This document shows positions 1 to 7,734 of a stretch of DNA of 8,052 nucleotides, piece after piece. Origin of the DNA: Erysipelotrichaceae bacterium. GTDB taxonomy: Bacteria > Bacillota_I > Bacilli_A > Erysipelotrichales > Erysipelotrichaceae. The DNA lies in the NCBI GenBank assembly GCA_017620435.1, contig JAFZQL010000110.1:1-8052 (forward strand), in the 5' to 3' direction. The first letter of the stretch is position 1; each line of letters opens with the position of its first letter. The notes beneath the pieces are model-generated. The model searched no databases. It worked only from the letters and a program-made list of their open reading frames with translations, and was not told the origin of the DNA. The translations under genes and the position numbers were made by a program.

Positions 1-1
1 G

Positions 2-1312
2 ACCGTTACAGAAAACATGATTCTCGGTTCGGAACCATCAAAAGCAAGAATATTTGTTGATATGAAAACCGCTGAAAAGAACACCAGAGATATCATTGAA
101 AAATATAATTTCAATATTGATCCGAAAGCCCGGATCCGTGATCTTTCAGTAGGCATGAAACAGCAGGTTGAAATATTAAAAGCATTGTATCGTGATGCCA
201 AGATACTGATACTCGACGAACCGACAGCCGTTCTGGCACCGCAGGAAACGACGGTACTGTTTGAACAGCTTAGAACATTAAAAGACAAGGGTTATACGAT
301 CATCTTTATTTCCCACAAGATCAATGAAGTTATTGACCTGTGTGACCGCCTGACCGTTATGCGTCTGGGCAAGACAGTCGGTACCTATGACGTTCATGGA
401 AATGAAGAGCTTGGAACAAAGGACATAACCGTCGATGAAATATCCCGCCTGATGGTAGGAAGAGATGCGGTCCTGGAGGTGAATAAAGAACCTTCTGAAC
501 CTACGGATACGGTTCTCTATGTAGATAATGTTACAAAACTGGACAACGAGTATAAAGTTGTTGTCGACCAGGTATCTTTTGCGGTTCGTAAAGGAGAGAT
601 CCTGGCGATCGGCGGTATTGAAGGAAACGGCCAAAGAGAGCTTGTAGATATGATTACCGGCACATCACCGATAGATATCGGTGATATACGGATCAACCGT
701 GAATCAATTAAAGGAAAGACTCTGAAACAGCTCCACGAAAAGATCATGGCGTATATTCCGCAGGACAGAATGGTCCTTGGTGTAGCGGCAGGTTCTACGA
801 TCGAGGATAATGTCGTTCCTTATCTGATTGAAAAAGCGGAATATCAGAAGTGCAATATCCTGAATAAGAGAAAACTGAAAAACGTAGCGGAAAGTGTCGT
901 AAAAGAATTTGACGTCAGATGCAAAGACTCCAGTCAGCCTGTCGGGATGCTTTCCGGTGGCAATATCCAGAAGGTCGTTGTGGCAAGAGAACTTTCATCT
1001 TCGTGTAAAGATGCAGTTCCGCTGGTTGTAGCAGATCAGCCTTCGCGCGGTATCGACATCGGTGCGACAAAGTTTATTCACCGGAAACTGATCGCAATGC
1101 GTGATGAGGGCTATGCGATTCTTCTGATTTCTGCGGATCTAAATGAAGTGTTTGAAGTTGCCGATTCTGCGATCATTCTATATGAAGGCAAGATCAATGC
1201 TTACTTCCCTGATATGAAAAAGGTCAGCGAATATGAACTGGGTCAGTACATGCTGGGACTGAAAGCTCAGACTCCTGAAGAAATTGCGGAGGTAAAATAC
1301 AATGAAGCTTAA
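2..1312 (+). CDS. Nucleoside/simple-sugar ABC importer, tandem-domain ATPase (5' truncated)
   Basis: Cytoplasmic ATPase subunit that would power the two permeases encoded next. The frame is open from base 2 (T-V-T-E-N, then Met at 17), so the Met at 17 is internal. The stretch TVTENMILGSEP matches the segment just after the Q-loop of the first nucleotide-binding domain in this family. Walker A and Q-loop of domain 1 therefore lie upstream of the window; family members are usually about 500 residues and roughly 430 are visible. Counting from Met 17, domain 1 shows the signature LSVGM (43-47), Walker B ILILDEPT (63-70) and switch His100. Domain 2 shows a P-loop without GKS/T (GGIEGNGQREL, 199-209), YIPQDR (246-251), signature LSGGN (312-316), Walker B VVADQPSRG (337-345, Gln where the catalytic Glu normally sits) and ISADL (371-375) where a His would be expected. 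A degenerate second site is usual for the RbsA/MglA/NupO class. The gene overlaps the next one by 11 nt. Family is certain; substrate (nucleoside versus sugar) is inferred from the permeases. Confidence 0.93.
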   Translation, partial: TVTENMILGSEPSKARIFVDMKTAEKNTRDIIEKYNFNIDPKARIRDLSVGMKQQVEILKALYRDAKILILDEPTAVLAPQETTVLFEQLRTLKDKGYTIIFISHKINEVIDLCDRLTVMRLGKTVGTYDVHGNEELGTKDITVDEISRLMVGRDAVLEVNKEPSEPTDTVLYVDNVTKLDNEYKVVVDQVSFAVRKGEILAIGGIEGNGQRELVDMITGTSPIDIGDIRINRESIKGKTLKQLHEKIMAYIPQDRMVLGVAAGSTIEDNVVPYLIEKAEYQKCNILNKRKLKNVAESVVKEFDVRCKDSSQPVGMLSGGNIQKVVVARELSSSCKDAVPLVVADQPSRGIDIGATKFIHRKLIAMRDEGYAILLISADLNEVFEVADSAIILYEGKINAYFPDMKKVSEYELGQYMLGLKAQTPEEIAEVKYNEA

Positions 1313-2420
1313 AAAAGTATATGAGCAGCAGCAGATTGAAAGATTCTTTAATCTTCTGAAGATATTCACATCTCTGATCTTTGCGATCGCTATTATCATG
1401 GTGGTTGTATTTATCATCAGTTCAACTCCTGGCAAAGCGTTCAAATCTTTCTTTATCGGGCCGCTGAACTCACCTAGACACATAGGTACGATCATGGAGA
1501 ACATGACACCGCTGCTGTTTACCGGTGTTGCGACATGTCTGCTGTTTGCTTCCGGCGAGGTCGTTCTGGGCGGTGAAGGCTCTTTGTTCCTTGGCGCATT
1601 CCTGACGGCTATTGTCACAACCAAACTGCAGCTTCCAAACGGTATTGCTTATATCATTGTTTCAATTCTTGCATCGATGCTTGGAGGCATGCTGGTTTCG
1701 GCTGTATCGATCATTGCCAAGAACAAATTCAATGCTGAACCGTTTGTATTCTCACTGCTATTCAACTATATTGTTTATTACTCATGTAACTATCTGCTGA
1801 ACTATAAGGTCAAAGACCCTGATTATATCGGCATTGCAACTTATGCTTTCAATACCAGTGCAAAGTTCCCGTCACTGATCAAGAATACCTCGGTTTCCAT
1901 CGCTTTCTTTATCGGCCTGCTTATGGTGGCGATAGGCTGGTTTATCATGTACAAGACAAAGCTCGGCTATCAGGCAAGCATTGTCAAAAACAACCGGAAC
2001 TACGCCGTAAATATGGGCGTCAACGCAAGCAAAGTCGCGTTGATTACTACACTGATCGGCGGCGCGATTGCCGGTCTGGGCGGATGCATGGAAATGCTGG
2101 GAAAGTTCTCTCGCTTCTACTGGATGCAGGGACCTGGCTACGGCTGGGACGGATTCATGCTGGTAACGCTGTCAAACAACAACCCGTTGTTTATTCCTTT
2201 TGCCTCGTTCTTCCTGGGTTATATCAGAACCGGGGCAACAGTCATGAATATTTTTGCCGATATTCCTTATGAACTGATCAACGCCATTCAGGCCATCATG
2301 GTTCTGATGATTGCCTCTAAGGGCATGTTCGGTAAGCTTCAGCAAAGAATTACACGCGAAAACGCGGAGAGAAGGCAGCAGCTTAAGGATGAAGCTTCAG
2401 AAAGCGAGGTGACAGCCTGA
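1302..2420 (+). CDS. ABC importer permease, BPD_transp_2 family (NupP-like), first of pair
   Basis: Integral membrane permease of a nucleoside/BMP-type ABC importer, 372 residues. The start at 1302 lies inside the end of the ATPase gene and is supported by GGAGG at 1288-1292, 9 nt upstream, so translation is probably coupled. After a short charged N-terminus there is a hydrophobic segment at about 20-40, then helices around 68-105, 113-138, 146-165, 196-217, 244-262, 296-312 and 325-340. Family hallmarks are the GGEGSLFLGAF stretch (90-100), the cytoplasmic loop TKLGYQASIVKNNRNYAVNMG (219-239) with the AGLGG motif (257-261), and GYGWDGFMLVTLSNNNP (279-295), which matches the GYGFDGIAVALLG..NP block of nucleoside permeases such as YufP/NupP. 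The C-terminus (345-372) is a charged, Glu/Arg-rich cytoplasmic tail. It should pair with the next gene as a heterodimeric channel. The family call is firm; the transported compound is not shown. Confidence 0.9.
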   Translation: MKLKKVYEQQQIERFFNLLKIFTSLIFAIAIIMVVVFIISSTPGKAFKSFFIGPLNSPRHIGTIMENMTPLLFTGVATCLLFASGEVVLGGEGSLFLGAFLTAIVTTKLQLPNGIAYIIVSILASMLGGMLVSAVSIIAKNKFNAEPFVFSLLFNYIVYYSCNYLLNYKVKDPDYIGIATYAFNTSAKFPSLIKNTSVSIAFFIGLLMVAIGWFIMYKTKLGYQASIVKNNRNYAVNMGVNASKVALITTLIGGAIAGLGGCMEMLGKFSRFYWMQGPGYGWDGFMLVTLSNNNPLFIPFASFFLGYIRTGATVMNIFADIPYELINAIQAIMVLMIASKGMFGKLQQRITRENAERRQQLKDEASESEVTA

Positions 2421-3391
2421 TGAGTAATGTTTTGTCTTTATTGGTTCAGCCATATTTCTTCTACACGATCTTAAGGCTGGCAACGCCACTGATCTTTGCG
2501 GCCATGGCCGCTCTGGTGTCAACCAAGTCCGGCCTCTCCAACATCATTATTGACGGTACGATGCTGATGTCGGCTGTTTTAGGAACCATAGCCAGCGCAT
2601 TGACCAATTCCCTTTTCTGGGGCGCAATTGCAGGCATGGCTACAGGCCTTCTGATGAGCTATGGACTGGCGTTCTTCCATCTGAAGTTTAAAGCGCCGGC
2701 AAATCTGACAGGTGTTGCCATAAACCTGTTCACCAGCAACTTCTCGGTATTTGTCTGTTATGAATTTTCCGGCGACAAGGGCTCTACAATGCAGCTGCAC
2801 TCGTTGTCTTTCCCTACTGTCGATATTCCGATCATCAAGGATATTCCTTTCATCGGCCAGGTATTATCGGGGCATAATGTCATCACATATATGGCACTGC
2901 TGTCGATCGTTCTGGTATATATTCTGATCTATAAAACGACCCTGGGTCTCAGGATCAGAACCGTAGGTGAAAACCCGAATGCCGCAAGTTCTGTCGGTAT
3001 TGTTCCGGAAAGGATGCAGACGATCGCGATCCTGATTTCCGGGATCCTGGCTTCCTGGGGCGGCATGTTCCTGTCGATGGGTTATGCGACCAACTGGACC
3101 AGAAACATGACAAGTGCCCGCGGATTTATCGGTGTTGCCGCGAATGCCGTAGGCGGCGGCAATCCTGTGTGGGTCACTCTGACTACTTTCATTTTTGCAG
3201 TCTCCAGCGCAATGAATGTAATTCTGCAGGCTCTGATGATTCCGACGGAATTTACAAGTATGATTCCGTTTGTTTTCTCTCTTTCCCTGGTCGTCTTAAC
3301 ATCGTTTATTAAGCGTTTAAGGAAAGAAAAACTGAGGAAGGATCATATTGCCGTTGTGGAGAATCAGCTTGCACAGAAAGCACCGTTATAG
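2420..3391 (+). CDS. ABC importer permease, BPD_transp_2 family (NupQ-like), second of pair
   Basis: Second membrane subunit of the importer, 323 residues. Its ATG shares one base with the preceding stop (TGATG at 2418-2422), and GAGGTGA at 2406-2412 is a good ribosome binding site 7 nt upstream, so translational coupling is likely. Hydrophobic helices are seen around 12-35, 44-62, 66-86, 95-113, 155-172, 200-222, 250-272 and 280-297. Family blocks are STKSGLSNIIIDGTMLMSA (34-52, the usual NIGIEG region, here with Asp in place of the common Glu), TTLGLRIRTVGENPNAASSVG (173-193) followed by ISGILASWGG (206-215), and RGFIGVAANAVGGGNPVW (234-251). These correspond to the YufQ/NupQ-type permease of nucleoside importers. 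The C-terminus is short, basic and cytoplasmic. Together with the two preceding genes it forms a complete importer except for the binding protein, expected upstream of the window. Confidence 0.9.
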   Translation: MSNVLSLLVQPYFFYTILRLATPLIFAAMAALVSTKSGLSNIIIDGTMLMSAVLGTIASALTNSLFWGAIAGMATGLLMSYGLAFFHLKFKAPANLTGVAINLFTSNFSVFVCYEFSGDKGSTMQLHSLSFPTVDIPIIKDIPFIGQVLSGHNVITYMALLSIVLVYILIYKTTLGLRIRTVGENPNAASSVGIVPERMQTIAILISGILASWGGMFLSMGYATNWTRNMTSARGFIGVAANAVGGGNPVWVTLTTFIFAVSSAMNVILQALMIPTEFTSMIPFVFSLSLVVLTSFIKRLRKEKLRKDHIAVVENQLAQKAPL

Positions 3392-3401
3392 GAGGTAGAT
3401 C

Positions 3402-4574
3402 ATGGACACAAGAGACAATAATATGAAAAACGGCTTTTTGGCTTATCCTGAATTTGCCGAAAAGATCGTCAATATGCTTACGGACGGCAGGATTTCCGAT
3501 GCCATTTCTGATCAGGAGCTGAAACGGATCAGAAGAATCGTGATTACCGGCAACGGCGATTCCTACGCCGCTTCCCTGGCTACAAGAGAATTTAACTCAA
3601 GAATGTTCGGCGACAGAGACTATCATGCGCTTCGCTGTATTGATGTTGCCAGACACTTCATTTATTCCAAAGAACATCCTGAAGAAACACTGGTAATCGT
3701 CATAAGTGTCAGCGGCGGCGGTTCAAGAGTTACGGAAGCGATGAAAAGGGCTACCATGAAAGGCTGCACAACACTGGCAATCACCGGTAATCCGGAATCA
3801 AGAATGGCCAAAGAAGCGCAGCATATTCTGAAAATCGAGATCGAGAAACCTGCTCCGGGAACTCCTTATACGCCGGCGAACCAGACCAGGAGTTATTTTA
3901 CGGCATTGCTGACAACGCTGATGTTTGGCGCACATGCCGGAATTCTTTTCGGAAACATGAGTGAAGATGAACTTCAGGATCTCAAGACGGAAATCATCGA
4001 TTATGTAAGAAGGGTCTGCGATCCCGAAGTGCTTACAGCCGTAGATGATCAGGTGTATGAAATGAGTAAAACCTGGAAGGACTATCTTGGCTTCGGTTTT
4101 GTAGGCGGAGGCGTTGATTTTTCAACTGCCTACTTCGGTGTTGCAAAGTTCTTTGAACTGAATGGTTCGCTGAACTGTTTGAACGACAGCGAAGACTGGT
4201 GCCACATCGATTATTTCCAGAAGGACAGAGATAAAATCGGTACGATTTTTGTAGCATCCAAAAACTGCGCTTCTTTTTCAAGAACGGTTGAAACCATCGG
4301 TTCTGCCAAGAAATCCGATCGTAATGTCTTTGTGGTGACAGATACGGACAAATCAGCGTTTATCGACGGTGTAGAAGTGGTTACTTTACCGGCTACAAAG
4401 CACGATTACGTCAACCCGATCATGAATTTTATTCCGTTGTTTATGCTGGGCAATTACATTGCGCTGCTTAGAGAATACCCTTACTTTGGCGGAACAGGAA
4501 GCGACAACCCGCTGTTCTCGCAAGAGGGCGGGATCAATACGATAAAATCAAGCAAGATTGTGATAGTTGATTAA
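3402..4574 (+). CDS. Double-SIS-domain protein, sugar-phosphate isomerase/deglycase-like
   Basis: Predicted soluble cytoplasmic protein of 390 residues with two sugar isomerase (SIS) folds and no glutaminase domain, so it is not GlmS. The N-terminal SIS starts with RRIVITGNGDSYAASLATREF (44-64), where GNGDS takes the place of the usual G-x-G-[ST]-S phosphosugar loop. It continues with IVISVSGGGSRVTEAM (99-114), the counterpart of ISQSGET, and LAITGNPES (125-133). The C-terminal SIS runs from GFGFVGGGVDFSTAYFGVAKF (230-250) through EDWCHIDYF (264-272), where GlmS-type proteins have an E...HGP segment, to TIFVASKN (281-288) and FVVTD (310-314). The start at 3402 has GGAGG (3391-3395) 6 nt upstream, overlapping the previous stop; Met8 (3423) lacks a comparable site. 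SIS enzymes of this shape include FrlB-type deglycases and AgaS-type deaminase/isomerases. Acting on a sugar phosphate made by the kinase at 6719 is an inference. Confidence 0.82.
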   Translation: MDTRDNNMKNGFLAYPEFAEKIVNMLTDGRISDAISDQELKRIRRIVITGNGDSYAASLATREFNSRMFGDRDYHALRCIDVARHFIYSKEHPEETLVIVISVSGGGSRVTEAMKRATMKGCTTLAITGNPESRMAKEAQHILKIEIEKPAPGTPYTPANQTRSYFTALLTTLMFGAHAGILFGNMSEDELQDLKTEIIDYVRRVCDPEVLTAVDDQVYEMSKTWKDYLGFGFVGGGVDFSTAYFGVAKFFELNGSLNCLNDSEDWCHIDYFQKDRDKIGTIFVASKNCASFSRTVETIGSAKKSDRNVFVVTDTDKSAFIDGVEVVTLPATKHDYVNPIMNFIPLFMLGNYIALLREYPYFGGTGSDNPLFSQEGGINTIKSSKIVIVD

Positions 4575-4588
4575 GAGAGGTAGATAAA

Positions 4589-5413
4589 ATGTTTGAAAAG
4601 TATGCTGAATCCGGAAAAAAATGCATCATGGGCCTGGTACACCTGCGTCCGATGCCTAATACTCCTTTCTATCAGGACGGCGATGTTGAAAGGTCTTTAG
4701 AAAAGGCTTTGAAAGATGTCAGAAGTTTAATTAACGGCGGTGCAGACGGCTGTCTTGTTCAGTCGGTAGACAGAATCTATCCGGTTACCGATGATACAGA
4801 TTATGCCAGAGTTGCAACGCTGGCAATGATCACTACCAGAGTACGTGATCTGGCGAATCAGATGGGCAAGGAAGATTTTGTGATAGGATGTCAGCTGATG
4901 ACAAACTGCATCACTCCTTCCATGGCGGTAGCGAAATGTACCGGTGCCGACTGGATCCGCTGCACAGCTCTTGTCGGTTCAACCAATTCGGCTGCAGGCA
5001 CGATCGTGGCAGATACTTTGAAGGTCATGAATTACCGTAAAGCGATTGCGGCTGAGAATATCGATATGCTGTGTGAGGTTGCGAGTAAGCATTTCAAGTA
5101 CGGAAACGATCTTTCTGAAGTAAAAAATCTCACTTCAGCCATTATGAGAAGCGGAGGAAATTCCATTGAAGTAAGCAATCCTGATGAGGCTGTCAATGAA
5201 GAGCTTATTAAAGCTGTTAAGTCCGTAAAGGGCTACGGCAACATTCCTGTTATTCTGGGCGGCGATACCAACCTTGAAAACTGTCAGAGAAGACTGAAAT
5301 ATGCCGATGGAGCTCTGGTAGGTTCCTGCTTCCAGGACGGCAAATGGGGTGAATATATCGTTGAAGAAATAGTTGCGGAGTACTGCAAGAAGATCCGTGA
5401 AATTGAAAGATAA
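4589..5413 (+). CDS. BtpA/SgcQ-family TIM-barrel protein
   Basis: Predicted soluble (beta/alpha)8-barrel protein of 274 residues, close to the usual length of this family. Matching blocks in order are IMGLVHLRPMPNTPFY (13-28; family pattern VIGMVHLPPLPGSP.Y), GGADGCLVQS (50-59), VIGCQLMTN (98-106), TGADWIRC (118-125), CEVASKHF (162-169), IPVILGGDTN (219-228) and YADGALVGSCFQDGKW (238-253). The last two resemble the phosphate-binding loops of TIM barrels. BtpA was named from a cyanobacterial photosystem I phenotype and SgcQ from an E. coli sugar cluster; to my knowledge no reaction is firmly assigned, so none is given here. AGAGGT at 4576-4581, 7 nt before the ATG, supports the start, and the gap to the SIS gene is 14 nt. 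Compared with typical members, the ENFGDAPF-like segment is replaced by QSVDRIYPV (58-66), and the usual RND has become TNC (105-107). Its place between a SIS protein and a PfkB kinase suggests catabolism of a phosphorylated sugar derivative. Confidence 0.83.
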   Translation: MFEKYAESGKKCIMGLVHLRPMPNTPFYQDGDVERSLEKALKDVRSLINGGADGCLVQSVDRIYPVTDDTDYARVATLAMITTRVRDLANQMGKEDFVIGCQLMTNCITPSMAVAKCTGADWIRCTALVGSTNSAAGTIVADTLKVMNYRKAIAAENIDMLCEVASKHFKYGNDLSEVKNLTSAIMRSGGNSIEVSNPDEAVNEELIKAVKSVKGYGNIPVILGGDTNLENCQRRLKYADGALVGSCFQDGKWGEYIVEEIVAEYCKKIREIER

Positions 5414-5447
5414 CGGTTTTCCCGGTTTCTTTCAGTGTTAGAAGGGT

Positions 5448-5453
5448 AGGAGG
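5448..5453 (+). promoter_or_regulatory. Ribosome binding site unusually close to the MFS start
   Basis: AGGAGG lies only 2 nt before the ATG at 5456. The frame is closed by TAG at 5447-5449, so no start further upstream is possible. The next in-frame Met (codon 14, 5495) would remove the conserved FHYAWVI lead of OFA carriers. A second purine run, GAAGGG at 5441-5446, sits 9 nt upstream and may be the one actually used. Confidence 0.55.
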
Positions 5454-5455
5454 AT

Positions 5456-6709
5456 ATGAAGGAGAAAAGAAGATTTCATTATGCCTGGGTGATTATGATC
5501 GCTCTGATTTTCCTGAAGATCGGAGCCGGAGCCACAAGCTGTATGACAGGCAATTTCATTACTCCTGTAGTGAATGAGTTAGGCTGTAAAGTAAACGAGT
5601 TTACTTTGTTTCTAAGTATCGATGCCGTAGGAATGTCTGTTTTCTATGTTCCTGCCGCCAAGATCATCAATTCCAAAAGAAAACTTGGAATTACGATAGG
5701 TATTGCAACCTTGCTTGAAGTCATCGGTATTGCGATGATGTATACCTACAAAAGCGTATGGGGCTTCTATGTCTCCGGTTTTCTTGTAGGCAGTGCCGGA
5801 GCATTTACCGGTTATGTAGCCATTCCTGTCATCATAAACATGTGGTTTAAGAAGAAGGCCGGTACTGTGCTAGGCATCATTATTGCCTTAGGAAATGCCT
5901 CTACCGTTGCCTTCGGGCTGCTGTCGGCAAGGTTTATTACCTTATACGGCTGGCGGATGGCATATCTGCTGGTTGCCATACTGGGCTTTATTCTGATGGT
6001 TCCTGAAGTCTTTTTCCTGCTCAAAACACCGGAAGAGGTGGGATGCAGACCGTATGGCGAGGAAGATGAAGAAGAAAGCGCTGATAAAAACATCAATGAC
6101 AATCAATGGGGTCTTACAAGAAAAGAAGCCTTTACGAAAGCATCCTTCTGGCTTGCGTGGCTGACCTGCCTGTGTTACAGCTATGGTACAGCCATTCCGG
6201 GCTATATTGCGACCTGTACGACCATGGAGCTTCTGGAATCGACGGAATTCGGTGCCAGAGTTCACACCTGCGTCAGTATCGGAGCGATTCTTTGCAGCAT
6301 CATTCTGGGAAGACTGAATGACCGTTTTGGCGTCAAGGCAGGATGCCTCTGGGGTGCGGTATTCTCACTGATCGGCTACAATGTCATCATCATGGGATTT
6401 ACCAATCATATGCTGCTGTTTGTCGGAGCATTCCTGGTTGGTCTTGCCAACAGCATGTATGCGGTACAGGCGCCGCTGCTGGCGAAGGAGATCGTCGGTA
6501 CGAAACACTACCCTGATATCTGGTCGGTGATGATGGTGGGCAATTCTTTGATCGGCGGAGGGCTTCTGTTTACTGTCGGCTATTTCTATGACTACGGGCA
6601 TACCTACAAGGGAGCTTTTATCCTGGGATCTGTATTCTATGTTTTTGCGATGCTGGTAGCATTCCTGGCAATCAGGTTATCAAAGAAATATAAGCCTGTT
6701 AACAGTTAG
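5456..6709 (+). CDS. MFS transporter, oxalate/formate antiporter (OFA)-like
   Basis: Inner-membrane carrier of 417 residues with 12 predicted helices at about 8-30, 48-70, 76-96, 102-124, 137-160, 167-190, 230-252, 268-286, 295-316, 318-340, 355-378 and 386-408. The central loop (191-228) is acidic (EEDEEE, 202-207). The N-terminal FHYAWVI, the NMWFKKKAGTVLGI block (128-141), the LLKTPEEVGCRPYG exit from helix 6 (188-201) and the motif-A copy GRLNDRFG (285-292) are typical of the OFA branch of the major facilitator superfamily, which often moves carboxylates. Substrate cannot be read from sequence. It starts 42 nt after the BtpA-like gene, the largest gap in the cluster, but no terminator is seen there and the next gene begins 9 nt after its stop. 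Having this carrier as well as an ABC importer suggests export of an end product or uptake of a second related substrate. Confidence 0.85.
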   Translation: MKEKRRFHYAWVIMIALIFLKIGAGATSCMTGNFITPVVNELGCKVNEFTLFLSIDAVGMSVFYVPAAKIINSKRKLGITIGIATLLEVIGIAMMYTYKSVWGFYVSGFLVGSAGAFTGYVAIPVIINMWFKKKAGTVLGIIIALGNASTVAFGLLSARFITLYGWRMAYLLVAILGFILMVPEVFFLLKTPEEVGCRPYGEEDEEESADKNINDNQWGLTRKEAFTKASFWLAWLTCLCYSYGTAIPGYIATCTTMELLESTEFGARVHTCVSIGAILCSIILGRLNDRFGVKAGCLWGAVFSLIGYNVIIMGFTNHMLLFVGAFLVGLANSMYAVQAPLLAKEIVGTKHYPDIWSVMMVGNSLIGGGLLFTVGYFYDYGHTYKGAFILGSVFYVFAMLVAFLAIRLSKKYKPVNS

Positions 6710-6718
6710 GAGAACTTT

Positions 6719-7684
6719 ATGGCAAAATATCTTGCATGCGGAAATGTTTTATATGATTCGGTAAAGGACATCGAAGGACGTGATTTCGGGGAGCACATCG
6801 GAGGTCAGGCTTTGTATGCCGCTTCCGGGATCAGAGTGTGGACCAGGGACGTCAAAATGGTTGCCAACGGCGGAAAACTGGATTTTGATCAGTATCTGCA
6901 ATGGTTCAAGAACAACGATCTGACAACGGAAGGTATCAATTTTGAACAGGATTATACAGCACATGTCTGTATGCAGCACACCGAATCCGGAGCCTATAAA
7001 ACCGCCACAGCAGATTCCGGCCTTGTCTACAACGAATATTTACAGGGCATGATGGAACTGCGGATGGAACAGATAGAAGCCAATATCGACGAAGATACTG
7101 TAGCCATTTATCATCATCCGCATATTCCTGATACTGTCTATTTTGACAAGATAGGAAAAATGCGGGAAAAGTACGGGGTCAGATTCATGTATGAACTGGT
7201 GTACGGACACAAGTTTCTTCCGGAGCCTTATTTTAATCTGAATAAGCTCAAAGATGCGGTAAAGGTTGCGGGAATGTGGTCTTTGAATCGTAATGAAGCA
7301 GAAATCCTGTTTGATATTCCTAGAGACAGAGATGAGGATATTATCGCTGAACTGCAGAAGTTCCCGGAATTCGAGATGTGTTATTACCGTTGCGGAAGCA
7401 AAGGAGCGTATGTGGTCACACGGGATAAAGCGGTATTCGTACCGCTGATAGATGTAACGGATTCTGTCGATCCTGTAGGATGCGGAAACTGTTCAACAGG
7501 AACGGCCATGGCTGCCTGGTGTGAAACCGGTGGAGATTTATTGATGACAGGAATCATGTCGGCAATTTCGGCAGGCTTCAATGCAGCTCAGTCAGGGCCT
7601 TGGCCATACTATTCTCCTGAAGATGAAGAACTGGCCAGAAGAATGGCCGATGAGTATTACAGGAAGCTGTCAAATCAAGAATGA
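6719..7684 (+). CDS. PfkB/ribokinase-fold protein with altered catalytic motif
   Basis: Predicted cytoplasmic protein of 321 residues, a normal length for PfkB carbohydrate/nucleoside kinases. The fold is shown by the start YLACGNVLYDSV (4-15), IGGQALYAASGIRVW (27-41; the GG..A.N.A block without its Asn), MWSLNRNEAEILF (186-198; the N..E magnesium-site motif, present), YRCGSKGAYVV (223-233) and the C-terminal signature DPVGCGNCSTG (251-261). In typical members that signature reads D[TP][TV]GAGD, and the final Asp is the catalytic base; here it is Asn257. From memory, fungal MAK32-type relatives also have Asn here, so this may be a distinct subfamily rather than damage. The reading frame is intact throughout. 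AGGAGA at 6708-6713 lies 5 nt before the ATG. It is the last gene before the IS. It could be a kinase for the imported substrate, or a binding/regulatory protein that has lost phosphotransfer. Confidence 0.8.
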   Translation: MAKYLACGNVLYDSVKDIEGRDFGEHIGGQALYAASGIRVWTRDVKMVANGGKLDFDQYLQWFKNNDLTTEGINFEQDYTAHVCMQHTESGAYKTATADSGLVYNEYLQGMMELRMEQIEANIDEDTVAIYHHPHIPDTVYFDKIGKMREKYGVRFMYELVYGHKFLPEPYFNLNKLKDAVKVAGMWSLNRNEAEILFDIPRDRDEDIIAELQKFPEFEMCYYRCGSKGAYVVTRDKAVFVPLIDVTDSVDPVGCGNCSTGTAMAAWCETGGDLLMTGIMSAISAGFNAAQSGPWPYYSPEDEELARRMADEYYRKLSNQE

Positions 7685-7734
7685 TTGCGTGTTTTACGAT
7701 CAGGGAGATATGATATTAAAAAAGCCTTCTAAGA

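Noticed and set aside
278..634. Minus-strand open frame opposite the ATPase, and similar minus-strand frames elsewhere
   Set aside because: They lie wholly within well-supported plus-strand genes, have no recognisable domain and are low-complexity shadows of the real reading frames.
17..1312. ATG at 17 as the true start of the ABC ATPase
   Set aside because: The frame is open to the window edge and the sequence starts in the middle of domain 1, lacking its Walker A and Q-loop; this Met aligns with an internal position.
3402..4574. GlmS (glucosamine-6-phosphate synthase)
   Set aside because: There is no N-terminal glutaminase domain with catalytic Cys, and both SIS signatures differ from GlmS.
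5414..5425. Possible hairpin between the BtpA-like and MFS genes
   Set aside because: Only CGG/CCG pairs around a 5-nt loop with no stable extension and no T run; too weak for a terminator or attenuator.
6719..7684. Pseudouridine kinase (PsuK) or ribokinase assignment
   Set aside because: No PsuG-type glycosidase is nearby, the catalytic GAGD is absent, and nothing in the sequence fixes the substrate.
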